From contig NC_069136.1 of assembly GCF_026914265.1 (NCBI RefSeq), forward strand, positions 23,854,051 through 23,918,050: a stretch of DNA of 64,000 bases, given 5' to 3'. The notes below the pieces were generated by a model. It made no database searches. It was given only the letters and a program-made list of their open reading frames with translations, and was not told the origin of the DNA. A program made the position numbers and the translations under genes. This stretch comes from Mya arenaria. Lineage: Eukaryota; Mollusca; Bivalvia; Myida; Myidae. Positions 25,010 through 35,560 of the stretch are shown here, piece by piece. Position 1 is the stretch's first letter. Each line of letters begins with the position of its first letter.

Positions 25010-25404
25010 GTGTATTTGTACACAACCTCTGTTAATTGATCTTTATCTTATTGCCTAACTGTCTGAGTATCGTGCTGAGCAGTTTTCGATGTTTTATTAT
25101 AAAAATGGACCCTAAATGGAGCCAATAAACGAATACACAGGAAATTGGCCCCTTCTGTGGCACCATTGCAATTAACAGGAGATGCACAGCAGGGGATTAT
25201 CATACCAGACATTCCTTAAACCAGGCCTTTAAGTGTTTATTAAAAAAATTGTACTCACCACCAAGTCATGTTGTTCAGAACAACGAAGTCATCACATTTC
25301 ATATTTGACGGCCAAGCAGAAATTCCACGCTTTGCAGAAGGTTGTGAACGATAGAGCGAAAATACAAAAGCAAAGAATATGAACACAATCGCTTTCATTG
25401 TCAT
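18486..25404 (-). CDS. Gene A: secreted GH128/ASL1-type glycoside hydrolase
   Basis: I read three exons: complement(18486-18633, 20205-20729, 25259-25404). Together they make 819 bases, 272 residues and a TAA stop. Donors are GTGAGT and GTAATA, acceptors CTACAG and GGCAG; both introns are in phase 2, as in genes B and C. Residues 1-20 or so form a signal peptide (MKAIVFIFFAFVFSLYRS). GISAW opens the mature domain, WWYDW spans the first splice, and YILAYNEPD and VWLTEFACP hold the two Glu (105 and 196) expected as acid/base and nucleophile. CSNCKVDYLAAHFY is another family block. The fold is Pfam Glyco_hydro_cc; characterised relatives are fungal and bacterial endo-beta-1,3-glucanases (CAZy GH128) and yeast ASL1. 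I infer a secreted beta-glucanase; the substrate is not shown. Intron 1 is 4.5 kb and full of repeats. An ATG at 25404 and another two codons later are both possible starts. Confidence 0.85.
19268..19960. repeat. About 27-bp tandem repeat in intron 2 of gene A
   Basis: Roughly 25 diverged copies of GTAAGTCATTGTAAAAGCAT with TTCGGGC. It creates open frames on both strands (19185-19478, 19203-19403, 19603-19818, 19625-19975) that I do not regard as genes. Confidence 0.9.
20790..20920. repeat. Dispersed repeat fragment shared with 36570-36700
   Basis: TTCCATGTTTCTGGTTTG and CTTTGGCGTTTACC with TTATGTTTAA occur here forward and at 36570-36700 reversed. It may be a SINE or a piece of a larger element; I see no terminal structure. 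Confidence 0.5.
22165..22425. mobile_element. GC-rich dispersed element, inverted copy
   Basis: CTTAACCATTTGGCTTCTCC, TTTGGGTACTCCCCGAAG and GGCGCCGGATGCACCCAATC are the inverted counterparts of words at 10580-10800. It lies in intron 1 of gene A. Confidence 0.55.
22694..23186. mobile_element. TIR element with internal tRNA-like promoter
   Basis: The ends AAAAGGACTGTACACC and GGAGTACAGTCCCTTT are inverted. Inside, on the minus strand (about 22905 to 22832), lies a tRNA-like head: TAGCACAGTGGATA resembles an A box and GGTTCGAACC is a perfect B box. The acceptor arm does not pair (CCTTCGT has no partner), so it is tRNA-derived and not a working tRNA. Related elements are at 24485-24925 and 55655-56115. 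Confidence 0.7.
23335..23813. mobile_element. MITE, family CAGTGTGTGTATACC (copy 3)
   Basis: It runs from CCGTGTGTGTATACCACGTG to CACGTGGTATACACACACTG, 479 bp, flanked on both sides by TTAAA (23330-23334 and 23814-23818). It has no counterpart in the left arm. Confidence 0.85.
24097..24411. mobile_element. PIF/Harbinger-like MITE, family TGCACCAGTC (copy 2)
   Basis: The ends TGCACCTGTCAGTTATGACC and AACAAATGACTGGTGCA are inverted and TAA flanks both sides (24094-24096, 24412-24414). GC-rich interior with GTCCGGG and CCCGGAC near the ends. It lies in intron 1 of gene A. Confidence 0.8.
24485..24925 (-). mobile_element. AAAGGGACTCG element with tRNA-like block
   Basis: AAAGGGACTCGCTCACTTAA marks one end. 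Reverse-strand words shared with other copies include GTGTGGCAAATCATT and GTAAAAACTTAGATAC. On the minus strand GTGGGTTCGCATCCCACTAA (about 24660) is a B-box-like T arm. It corresponds to 9525-9785 in the left arm, which lacks the tRNA-like block. Confidence 0.6.
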
Positions 25405-26267
25405 TTTTTTCACAACCGAAATATGAAAAGCAATTTACTCGTCCTGTCACTGTGATGTGTAAAAATAACTACGTTGATCTCTTCTTACATAAGCTATGAA
25501 TTTTGTATTAGCTGATGCGTGGTCGCTATTTATGACAAAAAATGATGTGCGCGCGTCATGGGTCCCGGTCTTTTGACCCGGGGGTTGACAGTTGGCAAAA
25601 AATGCTGACAAGATGGTAAATTTTACTCAAAATGTGTACTTTTCAACACTTAATACTGCTTAAAATCGCAGGCAAATATAGCTTACTGGTATGTAATGAA
25701 ACTACATCATATCTTCTCTTAGACTATTGTAAACGTTACTACAATCTTGCCATTTCAACTACCTTTTCTGTTTATGTTGAATCGAGTTACATATTTTTTG
25801 AGACTTGTGTCCAAGCAGGTGGCTCTTTTATTAATATCATGTAGCGTGCTTATTACAAGATTGAGTGTAGTTTAGATGAGATGAATAGGTGTTCACCTAA
25901 TTTGTTGTGGGTTCGATCCCCACACGGGAACCTTTTCATGGTCTCTCAAAATGGTCACCAGTACTGGTTTCTACCCAGGAAACGGACTCGAGCGTGATTC
26001 TATCAGCTGACAGCTTTCGTTACAATTGAGCTTAAACAACTAAGTATAGAGTAATGCCTTTAACATTCAAATTAAATAGCGTTTATTCATAACTACTATG
26101 TGAGTATATAACATATGTAAAGTATGGCAACATTTTCACATATGGTGTATACGTGAATAAGATTGCATCTTTCTGCGAGCAGGAGTGGGGAAAACACCTC
26201 AATTAGATACCAACGTTCAACTCCGTTTCTTCTGTTTCCATTTAAGGATAGGTCGCATTTTTCTTGC

Positions 26268-26392
26268 GTTTATGCAGTATGAACGCAGTACGGCAAGCGA
26301 ACAATTTGCATGAAGCGCGCTAGCGCTTCTTGATCATTGCTCTCTAGCCCTTTTTGCGTTCAGACAACATAAACGCAAGAAAAATGCAATCA
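26268..26392. mobile_element. Short hairpin element
   Basis: GCATTTTTCTTGCGTTTATG at the left pairs with CATAAACGCAAGAAAAATGC at the right; AAGCGCGCTAGCGCTT sits near the centre. It is about 125 bp, absent from the left arm, and probably a small foldback element. Confidence 0.7.
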
Positions 26393-26644
26393 GTACTTAT
26401 ATTTACATTTTAATATATAATAATATTTGTTGTTTTTTAAACATAAGCAGTATCTTCGTCAATTGAGCATTTGTTTTTAGAGAAGTGCAACGGACAAGAT
26501 ACGTTTGTATAAAAGAATAGCTGATTTTGTGACGTCATATTTCATTGGTTGAATGAGATCGCGCTTATCAAAACGTGTGATATGAACGTCAAGTGGTATC
26601 TACACAAAGGACTAGGCCTTTTCACCTTAATCCATGATTCCATA

Positions 26645-26654
26645 TTTATTTATT
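26645..26654 (-). terminator. Poly-A signal of gene B
   Basis: Two overlapping AATAAA hexamers on the minus strand lie about 40 bases after the gene B stop. Confidence 0.6.
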
Positions 26655-26691
26655 AACTGCACGACATGAATTTACAATATAAATGAATGTT

Positions 26692-29027
26692 TTATCCAAC
26701 GATGCTTGCGTGGTCACTTGGCTGGAAGTTGTTGTAGAAATGACCGAGTCTGGTCAGTGTCGAGGTTTCGTTGTGTAGAAGTGCAGCAGAGGGGTCCATG
26801 AAGCCCCCGCCAAAGATTCGCAGCATACGGGCCATGAACCACGAGTATCTAAGGCAGGAAAATAAACATACATGAAACGAAGTGTTCCTAACTATGACTG
26901 TTACAACTACAGCATACGACTAAACTCGTCTGCGTTTACCCAGGGGCGTACCGAAGCATACTCCAGCTCGGGCGTATAAATGAATTTCAGGTCCATCGAA
27001 ATGGCACATGCTTAAAACTCGAAATCAAAAGTAATAGTAGAAGTATTAGGGTGTGTTAACTGTTTATACATTACAATTATTTATTATAATATTATTTTCA
27101 TTGGTTAAATTTGGACTTCATCTGACTGAATATTAGCGAACATAATAATTGAAAATGGTTCCTTTAAAACTGTATTATTCAAAAACAAATAAGAGAGGAC
27201 ACCCGCGCTTCCATCCATATAATATATTGTGACCTAAGTAAAGAAAGACCTTAACATGTCGACACCAAGCGCAAGCGTGAACAGCTGTACAGTTTAAATA
27301 CCCTAGGTACGTCCCTGTTACCGCGTTTAAAATATATCATGATATCAGAACTGAGAATAAACGTCTCGATCAGTCAACATAATGCACCAGTCAATTGTAA
27401 CTTCGGTCCCCCAGGTCCGGGGTAAACCGGGGATAGCCGGGGAAATGGGCCGTGTTTTTACCTTCTAGGTGGCCCCGCAGTGCCGGGTGAATGCGATGGT
27501 TTTATCTTCGCGCCAAAAATAGCGGGGAATGGGCCTTACCTGGGGTCACTTGGGTGGGGAGGCATTTGGCGGGGATTTTACCAGCAGTTTGTCCCCGCAG
27601 CGCGGGAATTTTACTCGGGCTTGGCTGGACCGAAAGTCAAGTCCCCGCTATTCCCCGGACCTGGGGACCGTGGATACAATTAAATGGTGCATAAGTTACA
27701 AAAAAAAACGCCTAATAAAATAGTTGATGTACCGATAAACGTAATCTGCGGCCTCCAGTCTCGGAAGCAGCGTCCTCATGAGGTGCATTTGATCATTCGG
27801 ATCTGTTGAGTGTGGACAGGCAAACTCGGTCAACCAAATCTTCTTGTGGTAACGGTTGTGCATGCGCTGTAAGTAGGTCATTATGTGGTTTGCGTCGCAG
27901 TTGTACGCATGCGCGGCGATATAGTCAACACGGCAGTTGTTGCAAAGGCGGAAGAATTCGTCGAGCCATTTAAAGTCATGATGTGCAGGAGCTGGGCTAA
28001 CGAGTGGACGACCGTTTGAGTTTCTTTCAATGTCCGGCCACAGCCCAGCAACTGTCTCCGGTGTCATATTTGCTTGTTCTGCCTGGTCTGGTTCATTAAA
28101 TCCGAGAATGTATTTCGCCTGTGATGTAAAATTCATATGTGTATGATTGTTCCATTTGGACTTCCACGCCATAGCAACGAACTCGGGCATCGGATGGGTC
28201 GAAGGTGGACATACGTTTGTGACCGCTGCATCGTATGTTGACAGGTCGCTCTTCCAGTCATACCTTAGAAGTAAATAATAGATATGCGATTATTGAGAAC
28301 GACACACCTACGTCTCTGTAAGAGCTGCACTCTTACAGATTTACCGTTTTGACAACTTTGATATTTTTTTTCTTTGAATGAGCTATTTGAAAATATCTGA
28401 AACCAGTGAAATAAGACTGCTGATAAAAGATCAGATCGATATATATGACAATCTGCGATCTGATTTTTGTCGGCCGTCTTATATCAAAGGTTTCCATGCG
28501 TTTTTGCATCAAGTGGCTTGTTACAAGACAAAGAATAAAAAAGTTGATAAAACGTACAATCTGTGAGGGTGCCGCTTTAAGAATAATATAGCATGCCATT
28601 TCTGTAGTCTGAATCCGGCGTGTTCGCTTTCAGAGACAAATTTATGGCGTCAATATAACAAAATAGTATTACGGCAACACGACACAATAAGAATCGTGTG
28701 AACTTTTGCCTGGTGAATACTTATTTGTCGCTTTCACATCTATTATGTGAAAGTAAAAGGCATACGTAAGCTTGCACCCATTGAACTGTGTCACATAAAT
28801 TTAAACGATAGCTTTGGTGGTATTGTTCAAAACTCTTGCTACATTTGAATTACAAAACAATAGAAAACAAGTACATCTTACCACCAGGAAATGTTGTTTA
28901 GCGCTTTCCAGTCTTCACACAAGAGGTTCGACCCCCAGGCCGAAACACCCTTCTTCCGGGAGCCGTCGACGGGAACAATGTGTATACAAATCAAAATGGC
29001 GCACACTAGAATCAGAAGATCTGTCAT
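26692..29027 (-). CDS. Gene B: secreted GH128/ASL1-type glycoside hydrolase
   Basis: Exons are complement(26692-26848, 27733-28263, 28882-29027). They sum to 834 bases, 277 residues and TAA, with no interruption. Splice sites are GTAAG/CTAAG and GTACAT/CTTAG, both introns in phase 2. Residues 1-22 form a signal peptide (MTDLLILVCAILICIHIVPV). KKGVSAW, WWYDW, YILGFNEPD (Glu 106), CNNCRVDYIAAHAYNC and IWLTEFACP (Glu 195) are the family blocks with both catalytic Glu. The end YSWFMARMLRIFGGGFMDPS is unlike gene A. I infer a secreted beta-1,3-glucanase-like enzyme, by family only. Intron 1 holds a foldback MITE, intron 2 a PIF/Harbinger-like MITE. The last 30 or so bases of exon 2 through the 3' flank are duplicated in the left arm at 6468. 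Gene C is its closest relative, divergently oriented 3.5 kb away. Confidence 0.88.
27383..27691. mobile_element. PIF/Harbinger-like MITE, family TGCACCAGTC (copy 3)
   Basis: TGCACCAGTCAATTGTAAC and its inverted partner ACAATTAAATGGTGCA bound 309 bp flanked by TAA (27380-27382, 27692-27694). The matching place in the left arm (about 6533-6545, TTGTAACTTATGCTGG) has a single TTA and no element. That is the empty target site. It lies in intron 2 of gene B. Confidence 0.88.
28321..28580. mobile_element. Foldback MITE, family TTAAAGCTGCAC (copy 2)
   Basis: AGCTGCACTCTTACAGAT and ATCTGTGAGGGTGCCGCTTT ends; shorter than the others, 260 bp. It lies in intron 1 of gene B. Confidence 0.7.
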
Positions 29028-29639
29028 TTGTCTAGTGTTTTTGCACGAAACTCATTCGATCAGTCAAACTTACACAATGACAGTCGTACAATTTATCAAA
29101 ACCTGTTATTGTCATAGATTATAACTGTAGCAAAAGAAAGCCATCCTTATCTTTATAGATATGAGTGACTTTTATGGCATAAGCTAAAATATACTACATC
29201 ACTTTGTGTTAATGTCACGCCACTAAAAGAGTTCACTCTGTTATTTTTTTGTTTTTGTTATGACATTATATTCTGAAGGCTACGTCGTTAGTTAAAAGAC
29301 GTCAGCTTTGTTCACAAACAATTGAAAAGGTCGAGTATATGATAAGAAAAGGTTTATAAAAAATAGTTTTTGAATAACATCATCGAACGCTGCGGATTCC
29401 CATCACGTTTCAGCATTGACTAAGTTGTGCATTAGTTAAGGGGTTTTAAAGCTTCCAAAAGCATTTTTTATACATATAGCTTTATACATCTGCTGTGAAG
29501 ATACAGCTTGGTTGTATCTTAATCTAAGTTAAATAATAAATAATATTTTGATTCCAAATAAAAAGAGTCTAGTAATTACCGAAAAAGTAGGTTTACAAAT
29601 ATCGTAGTTTTTATTTAATAGTTTGCATGAACGTACTAT

Positions 29640-31030
29640 AACGCAAGAGTTTAACAATATAAAGTATCGTGTTGTTTGCTAACAACATCAATAACGCCAG
29701 AGAGTTTAGTCATAGTAGTTATCGTGTTGGATGCGTACAACTCCAATAACGCCTGAATTAAGCAAAAGCAAGTATCCTGCTGTTTGCTTACATCATATAT
29801 AACGCCAGCGTTTAGCAAAAGCAAGCATCGTACTGTTTGCTTACAATTCCAATAACGCCAGAGTTTAGCAAAAGCAAGTATCATTTTGTTTGCTTACAAT
29901 TCCAATAACGCCTGAGTTTAGCAAAAGCAAGTATCGTGCTGTTTGCTTACATCATATATAACGCCAGAGTTTAGCGAAAGCAAGTATCGTGCTGTTTGCT
30001 TACATCATATATAACGCCAGAGTTTAGCGAAAGCAAGTATCGTGCTGTTTGCTTACATCATATATAACGCCAGAGTTTAGCAAAAGCAAGTATCGTGCTG
30101 TTTGCTTACATCATATATAACGCCAGAGTTTGGCAAAATCAAGTATCGTGTCGTTTGCTTACAACATATATGACACCAGAGTTTACCAATAGTTAGTATC
30201 GTGCTGTGTGCTTTCAATATATATAACGTCAGAGTTTACTAGTAGCAAGTATCGTGCTGTTTGCTTACATCATATATAACGCCAGAGTTTCTTAATAGTT
30301 AGTATCATGCTGTCTGCTTACAATATATATAATGTCAGAGTTTACCAATAGCAAGTATCGTGTTCTTTGCTTAAATCATATATAACGCCAAAGTTAAACA
30401 AAAACAAGTATCGTATAGTTTGCTTACGACATATATAACGCCAGATGGTAGCAACAGCAAGTATCTTGCTGTTTGCTTACATCATATATAACGCCAGAGT
30501 TAAGCAATAACAAGTATCGTGCTTTCTGCTTGTAATATGTATGACGTCAGAGTTTACCAATAGTAAGTATCGTGCTGTTTGCTTACATCATATATAACGC
30601 GAGAGTTAAGCAATAGCAAGTATCGTGTTGTGAGCTTACAACATACTTAACGCCAGAGTTAAGCAATAGTAAGTATCGTCTCGTTTGCTTACAACATAAT
30701 TATATAACGTCAGAGTTTACCAATAGCAAGTATCGTGCTGTTGGCTTACATCATATATAACACCAGAGTTTAGCAATAGTAAGTATGGTGTCGTTTGCAT
30801 GCAACATTCATAACGCCAGAGTTTAGCAATAATAAGTATCGTCTCGTTTGCTTGCAACATATATAACGCAAGAGTTTATCAAAAATAAGTATCGTGTCGT
30901 TTGCTTACAACATTAATAACGCCTAGCAATAGTAAGTTTTATGCTGTAATATTACAATATTAATAATCTCAGAGTTAAACAGGTATCGTGTTGTTTGTTT
31001 ACAACATCAAAACGCCAGTGTTTGGCAAAC
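29640..31030. repeat. 53-bp minisatellite, about 26 copies
   Basis: The unit includes AACGCCAGAGTTTAGC, AAAGCAAGTATCGTGCTG and TTTGCTTACATCATATAT. It repeats every 53 bp, with near-identical copies at 29930-30120 and diverged ones at the ends. It fills much of the space between the divergent genes B and C. Frames in it (29651-29884, 30952-31158) are artefacts. Confidence 0.93.
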
Positions 31031-31267
31031 GTTAGTATTAAATCGGCTAACAACATCAATAACTCATGGTGGATATATGAATGTAATAAATTATACGAAA
31101 TAACATACTCTAATTTAGCTATCCACATGCCAACTTTTAAAGCAATAATTACGTCCATTTACACATTGTTTAGACAAGTTTAAACGGCAAGACGTTTATT
31201 TTAAAGAAGTATATCTTTTCACCAAATCTTACTTGTTAAACTAGTCTCAGTAGTAAAGGGTAGCATC

Positions 31268-31609
31268 ATTCGGAGCTCCTCGGCCATTTTCATCGAAAAC
31301 AACCTCGGATGTATTTGAACGGTTTACATACTCAGAAATCAGTATGTTTAAGTCCGCTGCAAGTAGATCGCGTAGTAATTTATTTTAGCAGTTAAAACAT
31401 ATTACTTTACTCTTGGGAATCTTAATTATGTTTGCAATAATCCATTTTACTGGCAATTAATTACTTAGATAAATAAATACAAGCTTAAACACTACATTTA
31501 ATTAATGATTTAATTCAAAAATTTACGGACTACTTCTAATGATATAACGCCATACATCTGAGTTTGTTTGTTGTTTTTTTCGATAAAAAATGGCCGAGGA
31601 TTCCCGAAT
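31268..31609. mobile_element. MITE, family CGGAGCTCCTCGGCCAT (copy 1)
   Basis: ATTCGGAGCTCCTCGGCCAT and ATGGCCGAGGATTCCCGAAT are inverted, and the repeat continues inward (ATCGAAAACAACCTC against TTTTTTTCGATAAA). The sister copy at 36983-37311 aligns along its full length. Confidence 0.8.
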
Positions 31610-32566
31610 AGGGTAGCATATACTTGGTGTTTTCATTTATTTGTCGGCCAATTACGATCTTCATCCGAGTTAAACCCGCTCTGTTTTCTGTAAATTTTCA
31701 GAACTGAACTCTTATTTAAAATCAATACATTCTCATGTTTAACAGACATAATTATGGAATGATAAACCTTTAACTACTTACTTAATAATGCATTTATGGA
31801 AAATATTAATTGCTGATAACAACATAATAATCGCGTATTTAACAGCTGAAAATGCAGAAATGTTAAATGACTGGTGAATGCTAAAAGATTTACTGTGATC
31901 TATCATCTCATATGGTAGGAGTACCGTGATTTCTGCACCTTTCTTTTAAATTAAACTCGGTATCCTTCATAAGAACCATTGTTTTCGACATTTATTTATC
32001 CTCTTTAGTATATTCAAAGAATTGTATTAATTGTGGGGGGTAAATCTTATTTGAGATTAAGAGTGCATCTTTAACAAACACGTAAAACAATTATCAGAAG
32101 TAACAGACACACGATCTCTTACGGCAAATTAGTATTTACATATAACTATTTGATTCGTTATACTATAGCCAGGAAGAATCTTTGTTTGTGTTAGAATTCA
32201 TTTTGGCCGAGAAAGCTCGCACCCTTTTCTGCAGATCTTTCTATGTATAACTTATTTGGTGTTCGCACTAAGCTGACCCACTAGCTCCGCCCTTCGTGTA
32301 GTCACGTGGTATTTTGGCGCGAAAGTTAAAATTTGGAGCATATTCCGTGCGAACCCAACACAGACTTAACCATATGTGTGCTTAAACTTGAGGTTAAAAT
32401 CTATGTCAACTTGATTCAAGATAAGGCAGAAAATAAAATCTGAAGAATTTAACATCTGCTTAAAGCTTTAATAATATTTTACAAAGCACTTGATTATATT
32501 TATGTTAAAATAACGTGTTTATAAAAACGTTGAAAAACTCAATCAGTTTAATCTAAATTAAACATA
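31610..32566. other. Upstream region of gene C
   Basis: It contains the block at 32210-32350 also found at 51700-51850. Nothing else is recognised. If gene C is transcribed its promoter lies here, but I cannot point to a TATA box. Confidence 0.4.
32210..32350 (+). other. Block shared with a GPCR intron (51700-51850)
   Basis: Shared words include AACTTATTTGGTGTTC, CACTAGCTCCGCCCT and TAGTATTTTGGCGCG-like GTATTTTGGCGCGAAAGTTAA. The block ends about 220 bases before the gene C start. Two copies in unrelated settings suggest a dispersed repeat. It contains an E-box-like TCACGTGG and a TTTGGCGCG word like an E2F site, so a regulatory role is possible but unproven. Confidence 0.45.
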
Positions 32567-34227
32567 ATGGATTCGTGTTTGATTGTACTTCTTGTAGTCA
32601 TTACTCTATGGGCACACATTGTTCCTTCCGGAGGATCCAACAAGAAGGGCGTCTCCGCGTGGGCGGGTGACTTCCGGTGTGATGACTGGAAGGTCCTTAA
32701 CAACATGACGTGGTGGTGAGTGTGGAATTTAATATTTAAATAATGCTAGAAACCATTAGTATATTAATATGATAAACTATTCCGTTCTTTAAAATGAAAC
32801 CAACTTATACATCACAATCAATAAACACCAAAGTGTTTTGATTATAGGACAGATATTTATAACTATTCCTCAAATGTGTTGTACCAAAAGGTTTTGAAGC
32901 TTCTATGGAAGACTATTTATAACAGTATACTGGGCTCCAATAATAAGTCTTGAAATGTACTTCTTCACAATCATCATTATTATTTTTCTCGAGACAGATA
33001 ATGACTATGGTGCTATACTTTTGCTCTAGTTGATGTGTAATATCACATATGATGAAGTTTGCAGTATGCATCACTCTGACCAACGTAACATGTTTTTGCA
33101 AGGTATGACTGGAAAAGTGACCTGTCCACATACGACGCCAAGGTAACAAATCTGTGTCCACCTTCAAACCATCATATGCCAGAATTCGTTGCCATGGCAT
33201 ATAGATCAAAGACAACCGCATACACTTAAACTTCACCACCGAGGCAAAGTATATCCTCGGCTTTAATGAACCTGACATGGCCGTCCAAACAAACAAGACG
33301 CCGGTGGAGGTCGCGGCCTTGTGGCCGGACATTGAAAGAAACTCAAACGGTCGCCCACTCGTCAGCCCAGCTCCTGCCCATCATGACTTTAAATGGCTCG
33401 ACGAATTCTTCCGTCTTTGTAACAACTGCCGTGTTGACTATATAGCCGCGCATGCGTACAACTGCGACGCAAACCACATAATGACCTACTTACAGCGCAT
33501 GCACAATCGGTACCACAAGAAGATTTGGTTGACCGAGTTTGCCTGTCCTTATTCAACCCACCCTAATGATCATCTCCACCTCATGCAGACGCTGTTACCT
33601 AAACTGGAGGCCGCAGATTATGTTTTCCGGTAAATTGTAAAAACCGGTGATATATTTTCGGTTTATTTTAAGATCGTCTTTTGTTCGAGGAAATAAAATA
33701 GTGTTATTGTTAAATGCTATAGTATGTGTGACATCATCATCGTCTGCGTTCAAACATTTAATTTTTACCATAACTCAACGCATGAAGTTAAAAGTGACAG
33801 TATGCGCATGTTTAGCAACGTCCAACTTTTTATCGGACTGAAAAATACTATCGAGGTATACCCATTGTAGAAAAAGGTATGCACAAAGGTTCATACATAT
33901 ACATACATTCCAGTGACAATATGTTCAAATGCTATATATAATATCTTATGGAAACTTAATTGAATTCATAGGGTACCATTCCAAACATTTACATACAAAA
34001 TGCAGATTCGTGCTGTTCTGTTGGGTAAACATTAGCATAAAAATGTTCTGATACCTCTGCCTGACAGGTACTCGTGGTTCATGGCGCGGATGGTGCGGAT
34101 ATTTGACGGCGGGTTCATGCACCCCTCTGCTGCGCTTCTTCACAATGGGTCATCCACGTTGACCAGGCTCGGTCATTTTTACAACGATTTTCAGCCAGGT
34201 GACCACGCAACAAGCATCGTTGGATGA
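32567..34227 (+). pseudogene. Gene C: GH128/ASL1-type glycoside hydrolase with a frameshift
   Basis: Exons 32567-32715, 33103-33629 and 34068-34227 have good splice sites (GTGAGT/TGCAAG, GTAAAT/GACAG) and the same phases as genes A and B. Exon 1 encodes a signal peptide (MDSCLIVLLVVITLWAHIVP) and KKGVSAW. Exon 2 starts YDWKSDLSTYDAKVTNLCPP, but near 33205-33225 it has lost a net four bases compared with gene B, so the frame meets a TAA. Downstream the other frame is clean: YILGFNEPD-equivalent, CNNCRVDYIAAHAYNC and IWLTEFACP, then exon 3 (YSWFMARMVRIFDGGFMHPS) to TGA. Everything else is intact, including an AATAAA 39 bases after the stop. It is either a very young pseudogene or a gene with a sequence error. 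A 228-bp block is nearly the same as gene B. Confidence 0.8.
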
Positions 34228-34265
34228 TTTGGTTTTGGTTATGATGTATTATAAGATATTCTCAT

Positions 34266-34271
34266 AATAAA
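34266..34271 (+). terminator. Poly-A signal of gene C
   Basis: AATAAA lies 39 bases after the TGA stop of gene C, a normal spacing. Confidence 0.6.
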
Positions 34272-34326
34272 ACAGATCGGGAACTATTAAGAGTGTATAT
34301 TGTTCATTGTTTTCGTTCCTTCAATT

Positions 34327-34680
34327 TTAAAGCTGCGCTCTCACAAATTAGCAGCTTTGTCTTTTTTTTTATTTTTTGTCTCGGAATCAGCTCAATGTGG
34401 TATCAATGCCTTCATTTTAGTGATATAGAATAACTCGCAATAGAATAGATCTCAATTGTTGAGAAAACTGCCTAACAAATAATATTTGTTACAGCATTAA
34501 TATGTTAAACGCTTTTAAAACATCTTTTTGCGAACGTAAATATTCTAAACTTCGATCTGCTTTTTTGTCCGCAGTCTTGTTTTCCAGTCTTTTTTTGCAG
34601 ACAATTACAAAAATTTGGCTTATTTCAAAACACAATATAAAAAAGTAGTCAAAACTATCAATCCGTGAGAGTGCAGCTGA
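34327..34680. mobile_element. Foldback MITE, family TTAAAGCTGCAC (copy 3)
   Basis: TTAAAGCTGCGCTCTCACAA and CCGTGAGAGTGCAGCT ends; 354 bp, about 100 bases beyond gene C. Its interior is more diverged and closest to copy 4. Confidence 0.7.
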
Positions 34681-35560
34681 AACACCATATACGGTTGTAC
34701 TTCATTTATGACAGTATTTTGATAATAAAGAGCCCTTGCCGTACTCCATACCATTAGTGACAGTCAGATTAAATGTAACACTCCATTTGAAATGACGATT
34801 ACAAGATAAAGAAATAGACAGATATTTCATCTTTCATTTTCTTCTTCTTTTTTTTAAATGTCCTTGTTTTCGGGAAGTTAACCCTAGAGCCATTATCAAA
34901 GCGAAAAAACAGGCCTTAGAGAACTAAAAAGCTGAACTTAAGATGTGTTATAACACTGATCTTTCAAACAACTGGTACACGTAAGGTCAACATTGGCCCC
35001 GTCTGTATTATGTTCAACTGTTTAATTCTATTTTGTTATTTCATCGTTTATTGTACTTGTTTCTAGCCAAACTTCTTTGAGAGAGTCCCAGACTGAAGTA
35101 ACAAGGCATACTGCTTTTATAAATTAAACATTACGTAACCTCAGCTCTTTAAAGGTATTAGGTGCTGTGCAAATTTGCATCGCCGTCATAATAACAATCT
35201 TAACAAATCCTGTCTGAATCCAGAAGGCTTTGATTAAGCAATTTAACATGGGGATTTTTCATGGTATCATAAACTCTGATAGGGAGATGAAACCGAGGCA
35301 CATCCAAAAAATGAAAATAGCAGTTTGGGTTCTTTGACAGCTATGCAAAGTGCCATTTCAAATCAAATTCGACTGAAAATGTCACCGAGCCACGTATCGA
35401 CTCGTCCCTCAGATCAGACCTGCCCCAAGAGGAGCCTTAACTGAGACAAAAGAAACTAGTCATGAGGCGTTGACATCGGAAGAAGACTTTAATACTTCGT
35501 TTTAATAAAATACGAATATACGGATTACTCGAGAGGGAAACCGTTGAGACACAATCACTT
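34681..35560. other. Non-coding stretch
   Basis: I see no gene or repeat family here. Confidence 0.4.

Larger units (their letters stand above)
25405..26691. other. Intergenic region between genes A and B
   Basis: It holds the upstream flank of gene A; 25440-25620 is the inverted partner of 9110-9290, so this flank is better kept than most. GTTCGATCCCCACACGGGAA near 25911 looks like a T arm of a tRNA-derived repeat. The hairpin at 26268-26392 and the gene B poly-A signal follow. No gene is seen. Confidence 0.5.
21130..27765 (-). repeat. Right arm of the large inverted duplication
   Basis: This is the reverse-complement partner of 6468-11880. It runs from intron 1 of gene A, about 400 bases from exon 2, across exon 1, the A-B intergenic region, exon 3 and intron 2 of gene B into the last 30 bases or so of exon 2. 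It is longer than the left arm because of insertions: MITEs at 23335-23813, 24097-24411 and 27383-27691, and the element at 22694-23186. Between the arms lie about 9.2 kb that include exons 2 and 3 of gene A. Confidence 0.8.

Noticed and set aside
32913-33332. 139-codon minus-strand frame
   Set aside because: It lies antisense to the intron and exon 2 of gene C and has no motif of its own.
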